The notes under the pieces were generated by a model, which was not told the DNA's origin, searched no databases, and saw nothing but the letters and a program-made list of their open reading frames with translations. The position numbers were made by a program, and so were the translations under genes. Shown here piece after piece: positions 47,652-57,944 of a DNA stretch of 64,000 bases. Origin of the DNA: Legionella brunensis (lineage in GTDB: Bacteria > Pseudomonadota > Gammaproteobacteria > Legionellales > Legionellaceae); NCBI RefSeq assembly GCF_001467025.1, contig NZ_LNXV01000003.1:171870-235869 (forward strand), given 5' to 3'. How positions within the stretch are numbered: the stretch's first letter is position 1; each line of letters begins with the position of its first letter.

Positions 47652-50600
47652 ATGCCTAAAAATATATCTAAGCCAATATCAGGTGGACAATATGTTTATT
47701 ATTATGATTTTCCAACTGAAGTTGATGTAGATTTCAGCCCACTTCTACCTGAAGAGACCTATCCTACGTTAACCTCAGAGGATGATAGTTATACCATTGA
47801 GGCTAATCGTTTCTCAGAGTATGTAAAGAAAATAAAAGTTGAATGTGATGATAAAATGGCATGGATGATGAGTACCGTTCCCACTACATTAGGCTCATTA
47901 GAGGATGTAATTTCCTTGAAACAATTATGTGATTATTTCAATACGAGTGATTATTGGAAACAGGATGGTGAATGGCCTCAAGACGTAAGTGATGAGCAAC
48001 TAAGAGCCTTTAATATTCAGGTTCTAAGAAATTGGGTCTTTCAGAAAACCGTGCGACATTTTTATGCTCAGAATCCAGATGCTCTTCCCAGCCTAAAAGA
48101 CTATAAACTACAACTGGCTACTAATCTGGAGCAATTTAAGCAAGAAATATTGGCATTAGATGCTCTCCATTTAATGGAATCAAACCTGGATACCTACTTG
48201 CTTAGCCTTTGGGACAGCTTTAACTCGAATAAGAGCGCCGATAAATTTAAAGTTTTTAATATTTCTGCTATCAACGAGATGATAAAGGAAAATGGGTTAT
48301 TTCCAGATGATATCCAACTTGGTGTTCATCCTGATAATTTTGAATATTGGCAACAAATGCATCGAAGAGCAATTGATGAAATTATAGTAATAATAAATAG
48401 TTCTATCCTGGATGAGTTAAAGAAAAAATGTGCAGAGCATTACTCCGAAATACCCTTTGAACAATTGTATGCAACTCACTGGCCTACTTCCAGACGCATT
48501 GATGACAACACCCTACCTTTACGCTCAATGTCTGAGGTAAACGAATTTATGGAAAAAATATCTCTTGTTGGGCAACAGCGAAGCGGAATGATTGAGGAAA
48601 AACGAAAAGAGTGGAAAGGTTCACCTACAGGCTTTGAGGTTGCACTGGAGCGAACTCAATCGCTATTAGGTTCTAAACAAGTAAATAATGACACGTTTAT
48701 TCAAGTACTCTCGGAGCAGTTGAATAAAATTGCAGCTGAAGACAAGGTGACTGAGTCTCTCTCATTGGTGAATATAAATCCTTTACAGGTTGTAACAAAG
48801 GTGTTGCAAGAAGAACGAGTTGATGATGTAGCCACATTAGCCCCAGTAATAGTTCGTGACCTTCAGCATGTTATCGAGCATATGCCAGATAAGTCGACAT
48901 TAGCTGATCACTCGAAGAATGTTCAAGCACTGGATCAGTTTGTGGTGAATGTTCGCTCAGCCTGTAATCGTGAAGCTCTTATAGACCTTTATGATCGTTT
49001 GGAGCGTAGCACCAATAAAGCCATGGCTGAAAAAATGATTAGCGATTGGGAAGTGATAGGAACAGATATTCGGGATAGTGTTCGAATGATGACGGAAACA
49101 GATAAAATTCGGATTATCGACTATGCCCAAGGGAAAATGACAAGAGAACAATACGATCAGGAAATGTCCAAATTAAATGTCAAGCTTGAGAGAGGTGAGG
49201 TTACAGCGCAAGAAGAAGTGGTCATTAAAATGTTTCCGAAGCTTAAACAGGCATTAACTCGATTACCTAAAGAATATTTTGAGGACTTTTCTCTCGTACT
49301 AAAGCGAGCATTTGTACATCAGCAAATTACACACCCCGAAAAATTCCTCCAAAATCCTCATGAAGCGGCAGTTTTCTCAGCACTTGGTTTAGACCCTGGC
49401 AAAATTAAGATGAATAAAGAGCTTGTCCAGCAAAAAATCAAGCATGTGATACAAAACGCCGTTCTTAATGGTCAGGCAGAAAATGAGATCCCGACTTTGA
49501 AAGAGCTGCAACATCAGATTGAGCTTATGGCTTTGAAAGAAAAGACTATTGCTGCTGGTGGTGATCCCTCTTTAACTCCTATGATTCATACACTAACTAA
49601 AGCAAGAGAAGAACTCATTGCAGCAGCGACTAGTTTGTTAGAACAGGAATATGAGAAATGTAAAAAGAAATTGACTGAGACTCATGAAAGTATTCCTCAG
49701 CATATTGATAGCTCTTTAAAAAACTCAAAAAGGAAAGTGTTGAGCTCGCTTTATCGCTTCATCGATAAAAAAATTAAAGAAAACAAAGATAACCTAATCC
49801 TATTAGCTAACCAGTATGACAAAGTAAAAGAGATTATTTCCCCACTGAGTGAACAAGCTTCCAGTAAAATGGAAAAAATGCTGTTAAATGATGTTCAAAA
49901 AGACATTGAATTTTTTAATCAATGGGGAAATCCAATCCAGTATGAAAATATTCAAGGATTTGTTGGTGGAGAGGGCGAAATATTAGGGGATGGAGCGTGC
50001 CAAGCCAATACTTATCGATTAATTACTCGAGAAATGACGAGCTTAGGTAGAAATCAAGCGCTCTCCAATTCACAATGGGAAACGGAAGTTAAAATCTCAC
50101 CCCAGGACCGTTTCAATCAAGCTTTATATCAAGTTGATGCAAGAGAAGAGAAGAACAATGGTTTATCACAAGCAGTATTAAAACGGCTTCATCTTAAGAA
50201 AATTCAACCGCTACATAAAGATATGCATTTTGTAGATGAACCTGCATTTAGTTCTGATGCAATCTATGAGGTACTTGCTAAAGCGGTTAGTTTGCAACAG
50301 AAATCCAAATTAAAAAATTACGGCATTGTAAAATTATCCATTGGGCATCATGCAACTAAAAAAGATGGAACTCAAGACCAAACTCAAGAAACATGGGGAC
50401 ATGCAATCTATTTACGTTATGACCCAAAGAAAAAAACTGCCTACTTTTATGATCCTAATCATGGGCGTAGCATTAATTTTTATACCTGGAAAAAATTAGA
50501 GAATGATCTTGATTTTAAAAACATGGATCCGAAAGAGCAGGATGAGGCTGTCCTCAACTACATGCTTTCGTGTTTTTCTCAAATGATGGTAAAAGACTTT

Positions 50601-50777
50601 GATGATATCAACGCTATAAGTTGTTATGAAATGGAAATGGATTTTAGCGTTCTAGATAAGCTCGTTTCTGCTGGTAATACAATCATTGGTGGATTAAATA
50701 ATTTCTTTAAAAAGCAAAAAGGGAAGGAGTCTGAGCAAAAACCAGGGGCTCTGAGTGCTGAACCTAAATTTCCCTAG
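47652..50777 (+). CDS. giant protein with C-terminal YopT/C58-like cysteine protease domain, effector candidate
   Basis: A 1041-residue soluble protein. The C-terminal domain has DGACQANTYRLI (C783), TWGHAIYLRY (H917) and YFYDPNHG (D934). The order Cys-His-Asp with gaps of 134 and 17 residues is close to YopT (C139, H258, D274), the prototype of peptidase family C58, which cleaves prenylated Rho GTPases or other host proteins. The rest (about 1-770) is helical and unrecognised. There is no signal peptide or membrane span, and the tail is polar (KKQKGKESEQKPG). I infer a Dot/Icm effector protease. The gene follows the att relic and is ended by a strong hairpin. Confidence 0.7.
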   Translation: MPKNISKPISGGQYVYYYDFPTEVDVDFSPLLPEETYPTLTSEDDSYTIEANRFSEYVKKIKVECDDKMAWMMSTVPTTLGSLEDVISLKQLCDYFNTSDYWKQDGEWPQDVSDEQLRAFNIQVLRNWVFQKTVRHFYAQNPDALPSLKDYKLQLATNLEQFKQEILALDALHLMESNLDTYLLSLWDSFNSNKSADKFKVFNISAINEMIKENGLFPDDIQLGVHPDNFEYWQQMHRRAIDEIIVIINSSILDELKKKCAEHYSEIPFEQLYATHWPTSRRIDDNTLPLRSMSEVNEFMEKISLVGQQRSGMIEEKRKEWKGSPTGFEVALERTQSLLGSKQVNNDTFIQVLSEQLNKIAAEDKVTESLSLVNINPLQVVTKVLQEERVDDVATLAPVIVRDLQHVIEHMPDKSTLADHSKNVQALDQFVVNVRSACNREALIDLYDRLERSTNKAMAEKMISDWEVIGTDIRDSVRMMTETDKIRIIDYAQGKMTREQYDQEMSKLNVKLERGEVTAQEEVVIKMFPKLKQALTRLPKEYFEDFSLVLKRAFVHQQITHPEKFLQNPHEAAVFSALGLDPGKIKMNKELVQQKIKHVIQNAVLNGQAENEIPTLKELQHQIELMALKEKTIAAGGDPSLTPMIHTLTKAREELIAAATSLLEQEYEKCKKKLTETHESIPQHIDSSLKNSKRKVLSSLYRFIDKKIKENKDNLILLANQYDKVKEIISPLSEQASSKMEKMLLNDVQKDIEFFNQWGNPIQYENIQGFVGGEGEILGDGACQANTYRLITREMTSLGRNQALSNSQWETEVKISPQDRFNQALYQVDAREEKNNGLSQAVLKRLHLKKIQPLHKDMHFVDEPAFSSDAIYEVLAKAVSLQQKSKLKNYGIVKLSIGHHATKKDGTQDQTQETWGHAIYLRYDPKKKTAYFYDPNHGRSINFYTWKKLENDLDFKNMDPKEQDEAVLNYMLSCFSQMMVKDFDDINAISCYEMEMDFSVLDKLVSAGNTIIGGLNNFFKKQKGKESEQKPGALSAEPKFP

Positions 50778-50823
50778 TAAAAGCAACCTCTCTAAATGAG
50801 GGGGAATTTAGTAAGATAAATGC

Positions 50824-50847
50824 AAGCCTGGGGGATTACCCAGGCTT
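50824..50847. terminator. hairpin terminator between convergent genes
   Basis: AAGCCTGGG and CCCAGGCTT form a perfect 9-bp stem around a 6-nt loop, followed by GGTTTCT. It lies 47 bp after the stop of the protease-like gene and 71 bp from the convergent HAD gene, so it may act in both directions. Confidence 0.7.
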
Positions 50848-50917
50848 GGTTTCTGCTCAAATACCAAGACTTAGGCCACTTCATTCGACAAATTTTTTAT
50901 AAGTGATTTTGAAAAAT

Positions 50918-51916
50918 TTATTTCAGATCAAATGGAAATATTATTTTCCAATCATTCTTCATGCTGACTATTTTCCAATGATTTTGTAATGCTTGCTTTT
51001 TTAAGGCATCAGAAAAAGTACCTACGTTGGATTCAGGGCCATAAGCATACTCGCGTGTTTCATCATCATGATGTATAAGCAACATTAAATGCGGCCCATC
51101 TTCTGATTGTGTCCACTCAAGCATTTGTTTATCGCCAACGGAATTTCCAAAGGCAATAATAGGTTTTCTGCCAATAAAATAGTTTATTGCCTCAGGTTTA
51201 ACGACGCCATTGTTAAGGAATAATAGTCGTGATAATTTTATCAGCGCAGGTTTGTCATTGATGTATTCATATTTAGCTTCACTCACTGTACCTATTACAT
51301 GGTCCAAATCGATGTTATAACTTCCTGTCGCGTAAGTGCGAAGAAACTCTTGCCCACCGCCGGTAACAATATAGACTTGGAAGTCATTATCATGAAGATA
51401 GTTAATAACTTCTAACATCGGTTGATAAATGGTTTCTTTATAGGAATGATGATAACGAGAGTCTTGCGCTGTTTCAAACCATTCATTTGCTAGCTTATGG
51501 TAGTCTACGATGCTCATGTTGGTATGGGCAGCCAGTAAAATTTTTTTAATGTCCTCTAAAGAAAGATGTTCTAATGTTTGTTTATCATCATTAAGGATAG
51601 CTCGGAATAGTCTTTGATTTTTCCATTCAGGATGTTTTGGAGCCAGTGCTTTTATTCTATCAATAGCAAAAATAATTTGAGTGTACACGGGCTTTTCAAC
51701 CCGTAAAGTACCATCATTGTCTAAGGCGGCAATACGTCTTTCAGGCGCTACATAAGAAGGGGTTGATTTATCCGTGACTGCTTGCACAAATTGAATAATG
51801 CTCCTTTTAGCATCGCCATTATTCCAAGAGGGTAATGGATCAACCGTTGCTGCATGTGACAAGATGGAGATGAATAACAGGGATAAACTTGCCAAGATCT
51901 TTTTATTCAAATTCAT
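50918..51916 (-). CDS. periplasmic HAD-family phosphatase
   Basis: A 332-residue protein with a signal peptide (cleavage after SHA). Motif I is ALDNDGTLR (DxDGT), motif II lies in VYIVTGGGQEF, and the acidic motif near FGNSVGDKQMLEW. A helical cap fills the space between. The family covers phosphoserine phosphatase-like and acid phosphatase-like enzymes; an exported one may release phosphate from host or medium substrates. It lies between two giant effector candidates. Confidence 0.85.
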   Translation of the reverse strand: MNLNKKILASLSLLFISILSHAATVDPLPSWNNGDAKRSIIQFVQAVTDKSTPSYVAPERRIAALDNDGTLRVEKPVYTQIIFAIDRIKALAPKHPEWKNQRLFRAILNDDKQTLEHLSLEDIKKILLAAHTNMSIVDYHKLANEWFETAQDSRYHHSYKETIYQPMLEVINYLHDNDFQVYIVTGGGQEFLRTYATGSYNIDLDHVIGTVSEAKYEYINDKPALIKLSRLLFLNNGVVKPEAINYFIGRKPIIAFGNSVGDKQMLEWTQSEDGPHLMLLIHHDDETREYAYGPESNVGTFSDALKKQALQNHWKIVSMKNDWKIIFPFDLK

Positions 51917-52068
51917 TGATAACTCATCCTTTTTAAGCGGCTGGAGTTGATAGGGTATCCTATAGGTGAAATGCTCACTGACCTAAAACGAGCATAAGGA
52001 AAATTTCATATTGTTCTCGAAGATAGCTATTGTCAATGCCTGCTGAAGGAGTATTAAGAGGTGTGAAG

Positions 52069-55000
52069 TCATTTTATGACTGGGTCGGTACTAGTTTGGT
52101 TCTTAATATTAACTTCCTGATCTTTAAACATTTCTTCAAGTGCTTCTATGGAGGATGTCTTAATACCTGTAATTTGAGTGAACAAATTCTGCCCCGTTTT
52201 TAAGACAGTGTATCCGGGTGAACTCATTAACTCCGTTTTTAATTGTTCTAATTCCGTTACTGAAGTAGTGCATTCTATGCGATTTTTAAAATCATTTAAA
52301 ATTTTAGTCTTTAAAGTATCACCAGTCAGATGTTGGTATTGATCTTTAAAATTATTGAATCCATTCACTTTAGTTTGCGCAATAGCATCTTTATTTTTGG
52401 AAAATACATTAGCAATTTCAACAGGAGAAGAGTGATCTTGTCTTGGATTATTTTGATAAGCATATTTATTTTCTATGCTATGCTTCAGTTTTTGTAAGGC
52501 TTGTGCTAAATGTTGTTGTGTTTGTGAGCCGTTACTAAGTGATTGATTGATTCGGTCTTCATCTAGGAATACAGAAAAACCTCCTTTTGGATTAACATGT
52601 GATTTAACCTGCCATTGAGCAGCAAATTCTTGAGCCCCCTTTTGTGTTTTAAATGTGAGGCATGCCTCCTTTTCTGCTCCTTTAGTCCTATGTGGTATCC
52701 AAGTAATTGTTGTTGGTTTTTCATTAACCGGTAGCGGTGTTTGGGGAATTATCGGTTGTACTATAATCGGTACCGGTTTTTTAGGAGAGACTGGTGGTTG
52801 TACCACTGCTTGTAATTGTTTAATCCCAGTGTCCTGTAATATCAAATCGAGTATTTTTTCTTGTTGCGCCTCGTCTATTTTTTTATAGCCTTGGGACTTA
52901 TCTAAAAAAATAAGTGGCTTACTGGGATCATTTGAAACCATCAGTTGATAATTACCAAACACCATCGAGGGGAGCTTACTATTCTTACCAATCCCAAACT
53001 GAATATGATCTGCACCAGGCGTCACCCAACTACTACCCGTTGCATAACGATGAATGAGGCTAGTGACTTGTGCTACTTTAACTTTATCCAATACAGGAGG
53101 AAGAACAGAAGGTGCTGAGGGTATAGAAGGGATTGCTTCTTGTAGTCGTTTAGTTTCGGAATCGTTTAATATCTCATCTAATATCTGTCTTTGCACCACG
53201 TCATCTATTGTCTTATAACCTTGAGCTTTATCTAACATGATAAATGGCTTATTGGGATCATTGGTTAGCATCAGCTGATACCTTTTTTGGAAAACCAAAG
53301 AAGGCAGCTGACTATTCTTGCCAATACCAAACTCGAAATTTACTCCATGTTTCTGCCAATTACCTGTTGCATAATGCTCAATTAGACGACTGACTTGTTC
53401 TACTTTTACCTTATCCAATGCAGAGGGTACTGCTGCTTGTAATCGTTTAATCTCAGAATCCATTAAGATGGTATCTAATATCTGCCTCCGTATCGAATCG
53501 TTGACGGGTTGGTAATTTTGAGCCTTATCTAAAAAGATAAGCGGTTTATTGGGATCATTGGTGACCATCAGTTGATAATTGTGAAAAGCCATGCTGGGTA
53601 GTTTACTATTATAACCAATACCAAATTCGATGTTATCTGCTAATTCCTTCCAGTTACCCGTTGCGTAATGTTTAATTAGGCGAGAGACTTGCTCTATTTT
53701 ATCCTGCTCCAATTCAGTGGGTGCGCTAGGGTTCGGTATTACAGTTTGAGGCTTGGGTGTTTGTTTGAGTAAAGGTGTGATCGCTGTTTGAGGTATCCGC
53801 TTTAGTACACTATCGATGACTTCCTGAGGATTATGGGTGTTCTCAACGTAAGAAATACCCCCCTCCTTGTGATACTTGTTTAAAACCCTAAAAGACCCAT
53901 CACTTCTTAACTCAATTTTGTGGTGTCTTGTGATAATACCTGGATTATGAGGGGGAGCATAATCGACGCCAATTCGGCCAAGTTTATCAGAGGCCAGTTC
54001 CTTCCAGGAAAAACCGTCTTTTTCCTTAATCTCCCTTAGTAATTGGGCTATTTGTCTAGGATTAGTCGCTAAAAAAGGCGGGGATGCAGGGGGGGCTATT
54101 GTAGGCGCAACTGATTTAAGTCTAGGAGTAATCACATCCTGCGGAATACGCTCTAAGACTGAGTTAATTATCTTCTCACATTCCAATTTATTGGTATTGA
54201 CCTGGAAAGAAGGCTTATTTAGTACGGTAAAGTCTCCATTGGGATTCAACTCAATTTTATGGGTACGAGTGACAATACCTGGCTTATGGGGAGGACTATT
54301 GTAAATACCAATTCTTCCATTTTCATCTTGAATTAATTGCGTCCATTTGGGTTCTGTTTTACTATCAAACTCGCTAAGTAATTGAGCCATCTGTTCTTTA
54401 GTGGCAGGTTTTTTTGCTGAGATGGAATATTTTTGCAAAGAAGGGTCTTGTTGTATCAAGAGATCTTGTTCTTGTTTCGGCAATTTTGAAAAAGAATCAC
54501 TTAAGATTTTATCTCGCATTCCCTCCATTTTTTTGCGTATTCCTTCTCGATGATTAAAGCCTTTGAACCCATCAAGAAAGTTATCCAGGTGATGCCTAAA
54601 GTCGGGGTGCGTTAACATTCTTGTTAATTTGTCCCTAACCTCCTTATCTTGGAGCAGCAATTGAATATAATTTTCACCTTGAGTATCACTTTTTCTATTT
54701 AATTTACCAAGCGCTTGCAAGACATCATTCATGTGGGCATCTTGGGAATAATTTGCATTCGGTTTAAGCGCTAAAAGATCTTTAAATGCCTCGATTCTGT
54801 CTTGTTTACGTAACTCTTTATAGGCTTGCTTGGTGTTTTGTAGTGCTTGTTCATAGGTTGCGTGTGGATGTTTTTTTAGGTAATCAGAAGCAAGCTGAAA
54901 ATGCCATGCAATATTAGAGTTAGCAATAGAACAATTACCAACTTTCTGATTCGATTTTTGTAATGTGCTAGGGGTCGTTGAAAGCCCTTTATTGGCTTCG

Positions 55001-55458
55001 ATAAATTGAGAGACAGTCTGTCGATTTTCAGAAGCAAAGGCGTTATAAATGTCTCGAGAAAATTGTTCTACTTGGGAGTCTGGTACCGTAAAAACTCTGA
55101 CAGTAGCATCATCTCCTGGGCCTAGATGGCGTTCTCCACGATTAATATACACAAAATGCGTGCCATGCTTGTCTTTAATGGCATGCAGGGTAAAGGCATG
55201 TCCTTCCCACCTGGTGGCAAAGCCATGATAATCGCCGATAGAAAGATTTTTAACTTTCTGGGAAAACTGAGACGGACCACTGAGACTTTTTATCCGCTCG
55301 AATGGGAGTTGAGCGGTTTTAGTTAAATTTTTAAATCGATTTACGATACTTTCGCTGGCATGTTCAACATACCAGCCTTCATTCTTAAATGATGTATCAA
55401 GACGATTATCTTTCAAACCTAAGATATGAGAAATTTCTTTGCGCTTTAACTTCGGCAT
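52069..55458 (-). CDS. giant repeat protein with possible permuted papain-like N-terminus, effector candidate
   Basis: A 1129-residue protein. The N-terminal region has EGHAFTLHAI (H87), FVYINRGER (N106) and VGNCSIANSN (C176). These resemble the catalytic blocks of papain-like enzymes in the order His-Asn-Cys, as in circularly permuted families. Residues about 350-885 hold five related units of about 90-110 residues: two with PPHxPGIxTRxHKIEL and three with FGIGxNSxLPS plus YQLMxxNDPxKPxIxLDK. The linkers are Pro-rich. A different C-terminal region follows (about 930-1129). I infer a Dot/Icm effector. The catalytic reading is tentative. Confidence 0.65.
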   Translation of the reverse strand: MPKLKRKEISHILGLKDNRLDTSFKNEGWYVEHASESIVNRFKNLTKTAQLPFERIKSLSGPSQFSQKVKNLSIGDYHGFATRWEGHAFTLHAIKDKHGTHFVYINRGERHLGPGDDATVRVFTVPDSQVEQFSRDIYNAFASENRQTVSQFIEANKGLSTTPSTLQKSNQKVGNCSIANSNIAWHFQLASDYLKKHPHATYEQALQNTKQAYKELRKQDRIEAFKDLLALKPNANYSQDAHMNDVLQALGKLNRKSDTQGENYIQLLLQDKEVRDKLTRMLTHPDFRHHLDNFLDGFKGFNHREGIRKKMEGMRDKILSDSFSKLPKQEQDLLIQQDPSLQKYSISAKKPATKEQMAQLLSEFDSKTEPKWTQLIQDENGRIGIYNSPPHKPGIVTRTHKIELNPNGDFTVLNKPSFQVNTNKLECEKIINSVLERIPQDVITPRLKSVAPTIAPPASPPFLATNPRQIAQLLREIKEKDGFSWKELASDKLGRIGVDYAPPHNPGIITRHHKIELRSDGSFRVLNKYHKEGGISYVENTHNPQEVIDSVLKRIPQTAITPLLKQTPKPQTVIPNPSAPTELEQDKIEQVSRLIKHYATGNWKELADNIEFGIGYNSKLPSMAFHNYQLMVTNDPNKPLIFLDKAQNYQPVNDSIRRQILDTILMDSEIKRLQAAVPSALDKVKVEQVSRLIEHYATGNWQKHGVNFEFGIGKNSQLPSLVFQKRYQLMLTNDPNKPFIMLDKAQGYKTIDDVVQRQILDEILNDSETKRLQEAIPSIPSAPSVLPPVLDKVKVAQVTSLIHRYATGSSWVTPGADHIQFGIGKNSKLPSMVFGNYQLMVSNDPSKPLIFLDKSQGYKKIDEAQQEKILDLILQDTGIKQLQAVVQPPVSPKKPVPIIVQPIIPQTPLPVNEKPTTITWIPHRTKGAEKEACLTFKTQKGAQEFAAQWQVKSHVNPKGGFSVFLDEDRINQSLSNGSQTQQHLAQALQKLKHSIENKYAYQNNPRQDHSSPVEIANVFSKNKDAIAQTKVNGFNNFKDQYQHLTGDTLKTKILNDFKNRIECTTSVTELEQLKTELMSSPGYTVLKTGQNLFTQITGIKTSSIEALEEMFKDQEVNIKNQTSTDPVIK
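52800..53720 (-). repeat. three tandem coding repeats of about 290-330 bp
   Basis: Within the giant gene, three units begin at about 53715, 53425 and 53091 (minus strand) with LExDKxEQVSRLIxHYATG-type sequence and share FGIGxNSxLPS and NDPxKP motifs. The linkers grow in Pro content from unit to unit. Confidence 0.85.
53770..54400 (-). repeat. two tandem coding repeats of about 330 bp
   Basis: Two units (about 54400-54110 and 54060-53770, minus strand) share QxAQLLxE, GRIGxxxxPPHxPGI, HKIELxxxGxFxVLNK and a closing VLxRIPQxxITPxLK. They are distantly related to the three units that follow. Confidence 0.8.
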
Positions 55459-55699
55459 GTTACCAATTCAAACTGAACTATATAAAAGCATTATAGTTCA
55501 TAATAATTATGTCATGATTAATTAATGATCAATAAATTAAAGAAAATGTAGAAAGGATAAGTTGGTATAAGAAATTAGCATAGTGGCGCATTTACGCAAA
55601 AGAAAGGAAATAGCTGAGGTAATAACAAAGTCTCCAAAATTTTACAGCGATTTTTGCGTAACTTATACTTTTTGAATCATTAATAGGGAGGTTTCAATT

Positions 55700-57043
55700 A
55701 TGGTTCATGATGTTACCATCATTGGTAGTGGCATATTAGGTGCAATTTGTGCGCACAACTTGGCAAAAAAAGGTGTTAGGGTTCTAATGCTTGAAATAGG
55801 AGCTCCCATATCAACACCGCCAGGAGACCATTTACGTAACCAGCAAAAGTATCAAGAACATCCCGACCAGTTTTTTGATGAAATTGAGAAACACTGCCAA
55901 CTATTTGATGCTGGAGCGTCGCCTGAAGGTTTACCAGGCGCCAATGTTACCCATGCCTATGGTGGACAAGCTACCTTGTGGACGAACAACTGCCCTCGTC
56001 CGGTTCAACATGAACAATGGCCTGAATTTGATGACATGAATATGGACGAATACTTAAGTCGAGCTGAGAACATATTGCATGTGCAGAAAGATTTATTTGA
56101 TAGTTCAATAAGGCAAACGAATTTATTGGCCACTCTCGACCCTATTTTACGTATGCAAAATCGCAGCTTGGCTAAAGTTCCTCTGGCTGGTAGAAAACGT
56201 AAAAACAGTGTCATTGACTTTACTTCTACGTTACAAATTCTAAATTTGTCTAAGGAAGAGAGGGAACTGATTACCATACAGATGAATACGGAAGTGATTG
56301 AGTTATTGCATAAAAAATCAAATACTTATGGATTAAGAGTTAAGCAAAATAAGCAGTTGAAAGATATTAGGGCAGATGTGGTTATTGTTGCAGCCGGGGC
56401 ATTTGATACGACACAGTTGTTATATAATTCAAGTATTCACCCAGTTGCATTAGGACATTATTTGCATTTTCATCCTTTGCATCTTGCACAAGTGGTTCTG
56501 AATAGCTCATTTGTGTCTACGGCTGAGATTGTTGATACGCCACCCAGGACATGCATATATCCAACGCCCAATTACCCATGGCATGCAATGATTCTTCGCG
56601 ATATTTTCCCTAATATTTCACGGGAAATTATCAATGAGAATGAATTAATAGATTTTCAATATTTTATTCCTATCGATGTACAGGAGAGGAATCGCATGAT
56701 TTTATCGAGGGATAAGCCAAAATTTGAAGTGCGGCTGACTGACAATGATAAGCAAATCATGGATGGTGCGATGAAAGATTTGAAGGAATTGGCTAGCCGC
56801 TTAGGACGTTACAGGAAGGGGTGTGAACCCATGACGCTAGATTTTGGTTTCACCCATCCTATGGGGATGTGTCGTATGGGTACTGATGTCAGGAGTAGTG
56901 TCACCAATTTAAAAGGGAGAGTCCATGGTTTCAATAATCTATATCTTGCAACGGTAGGTTTAATACCTTCAAAAATGGCAGTAAACCCAACATTAACTGC
57001 CGCAGCGATTGCCTTAATAACAACCGATTCCATCGCTGAATAA
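55700..57043 (+). CDS. GMC-family FAD oxidoreductase
   Basis: A 447-residue flavoprotein. The FAD-binding motif is VTIIGSGILGAICAHNLAKK, followed by the Glu end of the strand (LMLEIG). The GMC C-terminal region has FGFTHPMGMCRMG with a likely catalytic His and the NLYLATVGLIPSKMAVNPTLT signature. It oxidises an alcohol or sugar; shorter than choline or glucose oxidases (about 550), it is like bacterial pyranose/gluconate-type members. It stands alone, convergent with the efflux operon (stops 11 bp apart). Confidence 0.9.
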   Translation: MVHDVTIIGSGILGAICAHNLAKKGVRVLMLEIGAPISTPPGDHLRNQQKYQEHPDQFFDEIEKHCQLFDAGASPEGLPGANVTHAYGGQATLWTNNCPRPVQHEQWPEFDDMNMDEYLSRAENILHVQKDLFDSSIRQTNLLATLDPILRMQNRSLAKVPLAGRKRKNSVIDFTSTLQILNLSKEERELITIQMNTEVIELLHKKSNTYGLRVKQNKQLKDIRADVVIVAAGAFDTTQLLYNSSIHPVALGHYLHFHPLHLAQVVLNSSFVSTAEIVDTPPRTCIYPTPNYPWHAMILRDIFPNISREIINENELIDFQYFIPIDVQERNRMILSRDKPKFEVRLTDNDKQIMDGAMKDLKELASRLGRYRKGCEPMTLDFGFTHPMGMCRMGTDVRSSVTNLKGRVHGFNNLYLATVGLIPSKMAVNPTLTAAAIALITTDSIAE

Positions 57044-57053
57044 GGCCTGTAGC

Positions 57054-57944
57054 TTACCGGCGCTTAATAAAGGCTTGTCGTGCCTGCAAAATTAATTTTT
57101 GATAATTTTTAAAATGTTCATTCGTAATGTTCTGTGACTTTAATATCAGTGCTGAAAAGCTCATGGCAAATAATACACGACGCAATTCCCAGATAGCATT
57201 TTGAAAGTCAGTAATTTTTTGTTTTAAGTCCGGGCTGGTTTGCAGTTCGGACTGAAGACTTCTGGAGCTCTCAGCAATTAAGGTAAAGCCGTGATTAAAT
57301 TGAGTTCGTAATTGCTCCATATAAATATAGGGCGTAGAAACTTCCGTTGACGCGGTTAATAATTTCTCTGCGGCTTTTTTTATAATGTTGTAGACAATAA
57401 TTTGATGTAACAAATAAAGCTTTTGTGAATAATGAAAAGAATCAAATAGCACATAATCGCCAATTAATATGATAGCAATTCCTATCAGAGTACATATTCC
57501 TCGATTGACTACCATTTCCATAGGGCCTTCAAGAATTGACTCCGTAAATGAAATTGCTGTAAGTAAAAAGGCAAATAAGGTGATAAAAAAGACGCAAATA
57601 TCATACCGACGTAAATTAAGTGAGGTAACTATCATGCCCACTGCCGAGCCAACAAAAAGAACTGAAATTAAGCGGTAATTCATTTGGAGTAAATACAGTA
57701 AAGGGATCATTAAAGTAAGGGCCAATAATGTTCCTCTAATCCGGTGTAAGGAACGCTCAATCATTAATCCTGGTTCAATGCCAGAGCTTATCACTAATAC
57801 AGTTAATAAGATCCACCATTTATGGGGTATGGTTGTTAAGATATAGCTAAGTAGCCCTAACGTATAGATTAGTATCAAATGGATAAAGCGGGCATACCCT
57901 AATTCCTTGCGGAGAAAATCTATCTTTTGCATAACGTATTCCAA
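57054..57944 (-). CDS. FUSC-family efflux protein, C-terminal half
   Basis: A 296-residue protein with about six clustered membrane helices (20-185), starting with HLILIYTLGLLSYILTTIPH, and a soluble helical tail. This is the second membrane block of AaeB/YccS-type aromatic-acid efflux pumps. The first half is the next gene upstream, which it overlaps by 25 bp. Together they total 607 residues, against about 655 for intact AaeB. ATGs at 57944 and 57932 are both possible starts. Confidence 0.8.
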   Translation of the reverse strand: MEYVMQKIDFLRKELGYARFIHLILIYTLGLLSYILTTIPHKWWILLTVLVISSGIEPGLMIERSLHRIRGTLLALTLMIPLLYLLQMNYRLISVLFVGSAVGMIVTSLNLRRYDICVFFITLFAFLLTAISFTESILEGPMEMVVNRGICTLIGIAIILIGDYVLFDSFHYSQKLYLLHQIIVYNIIKKAAEKLLTASTEVSTPYIYMEQLRTQFNHGFTLIAESSRSLQSELQTSPDLKQKITDFQNAIWELRRVLFAMSFSALILKSQNITNEHFKNYQKLILQARQAFIKRR

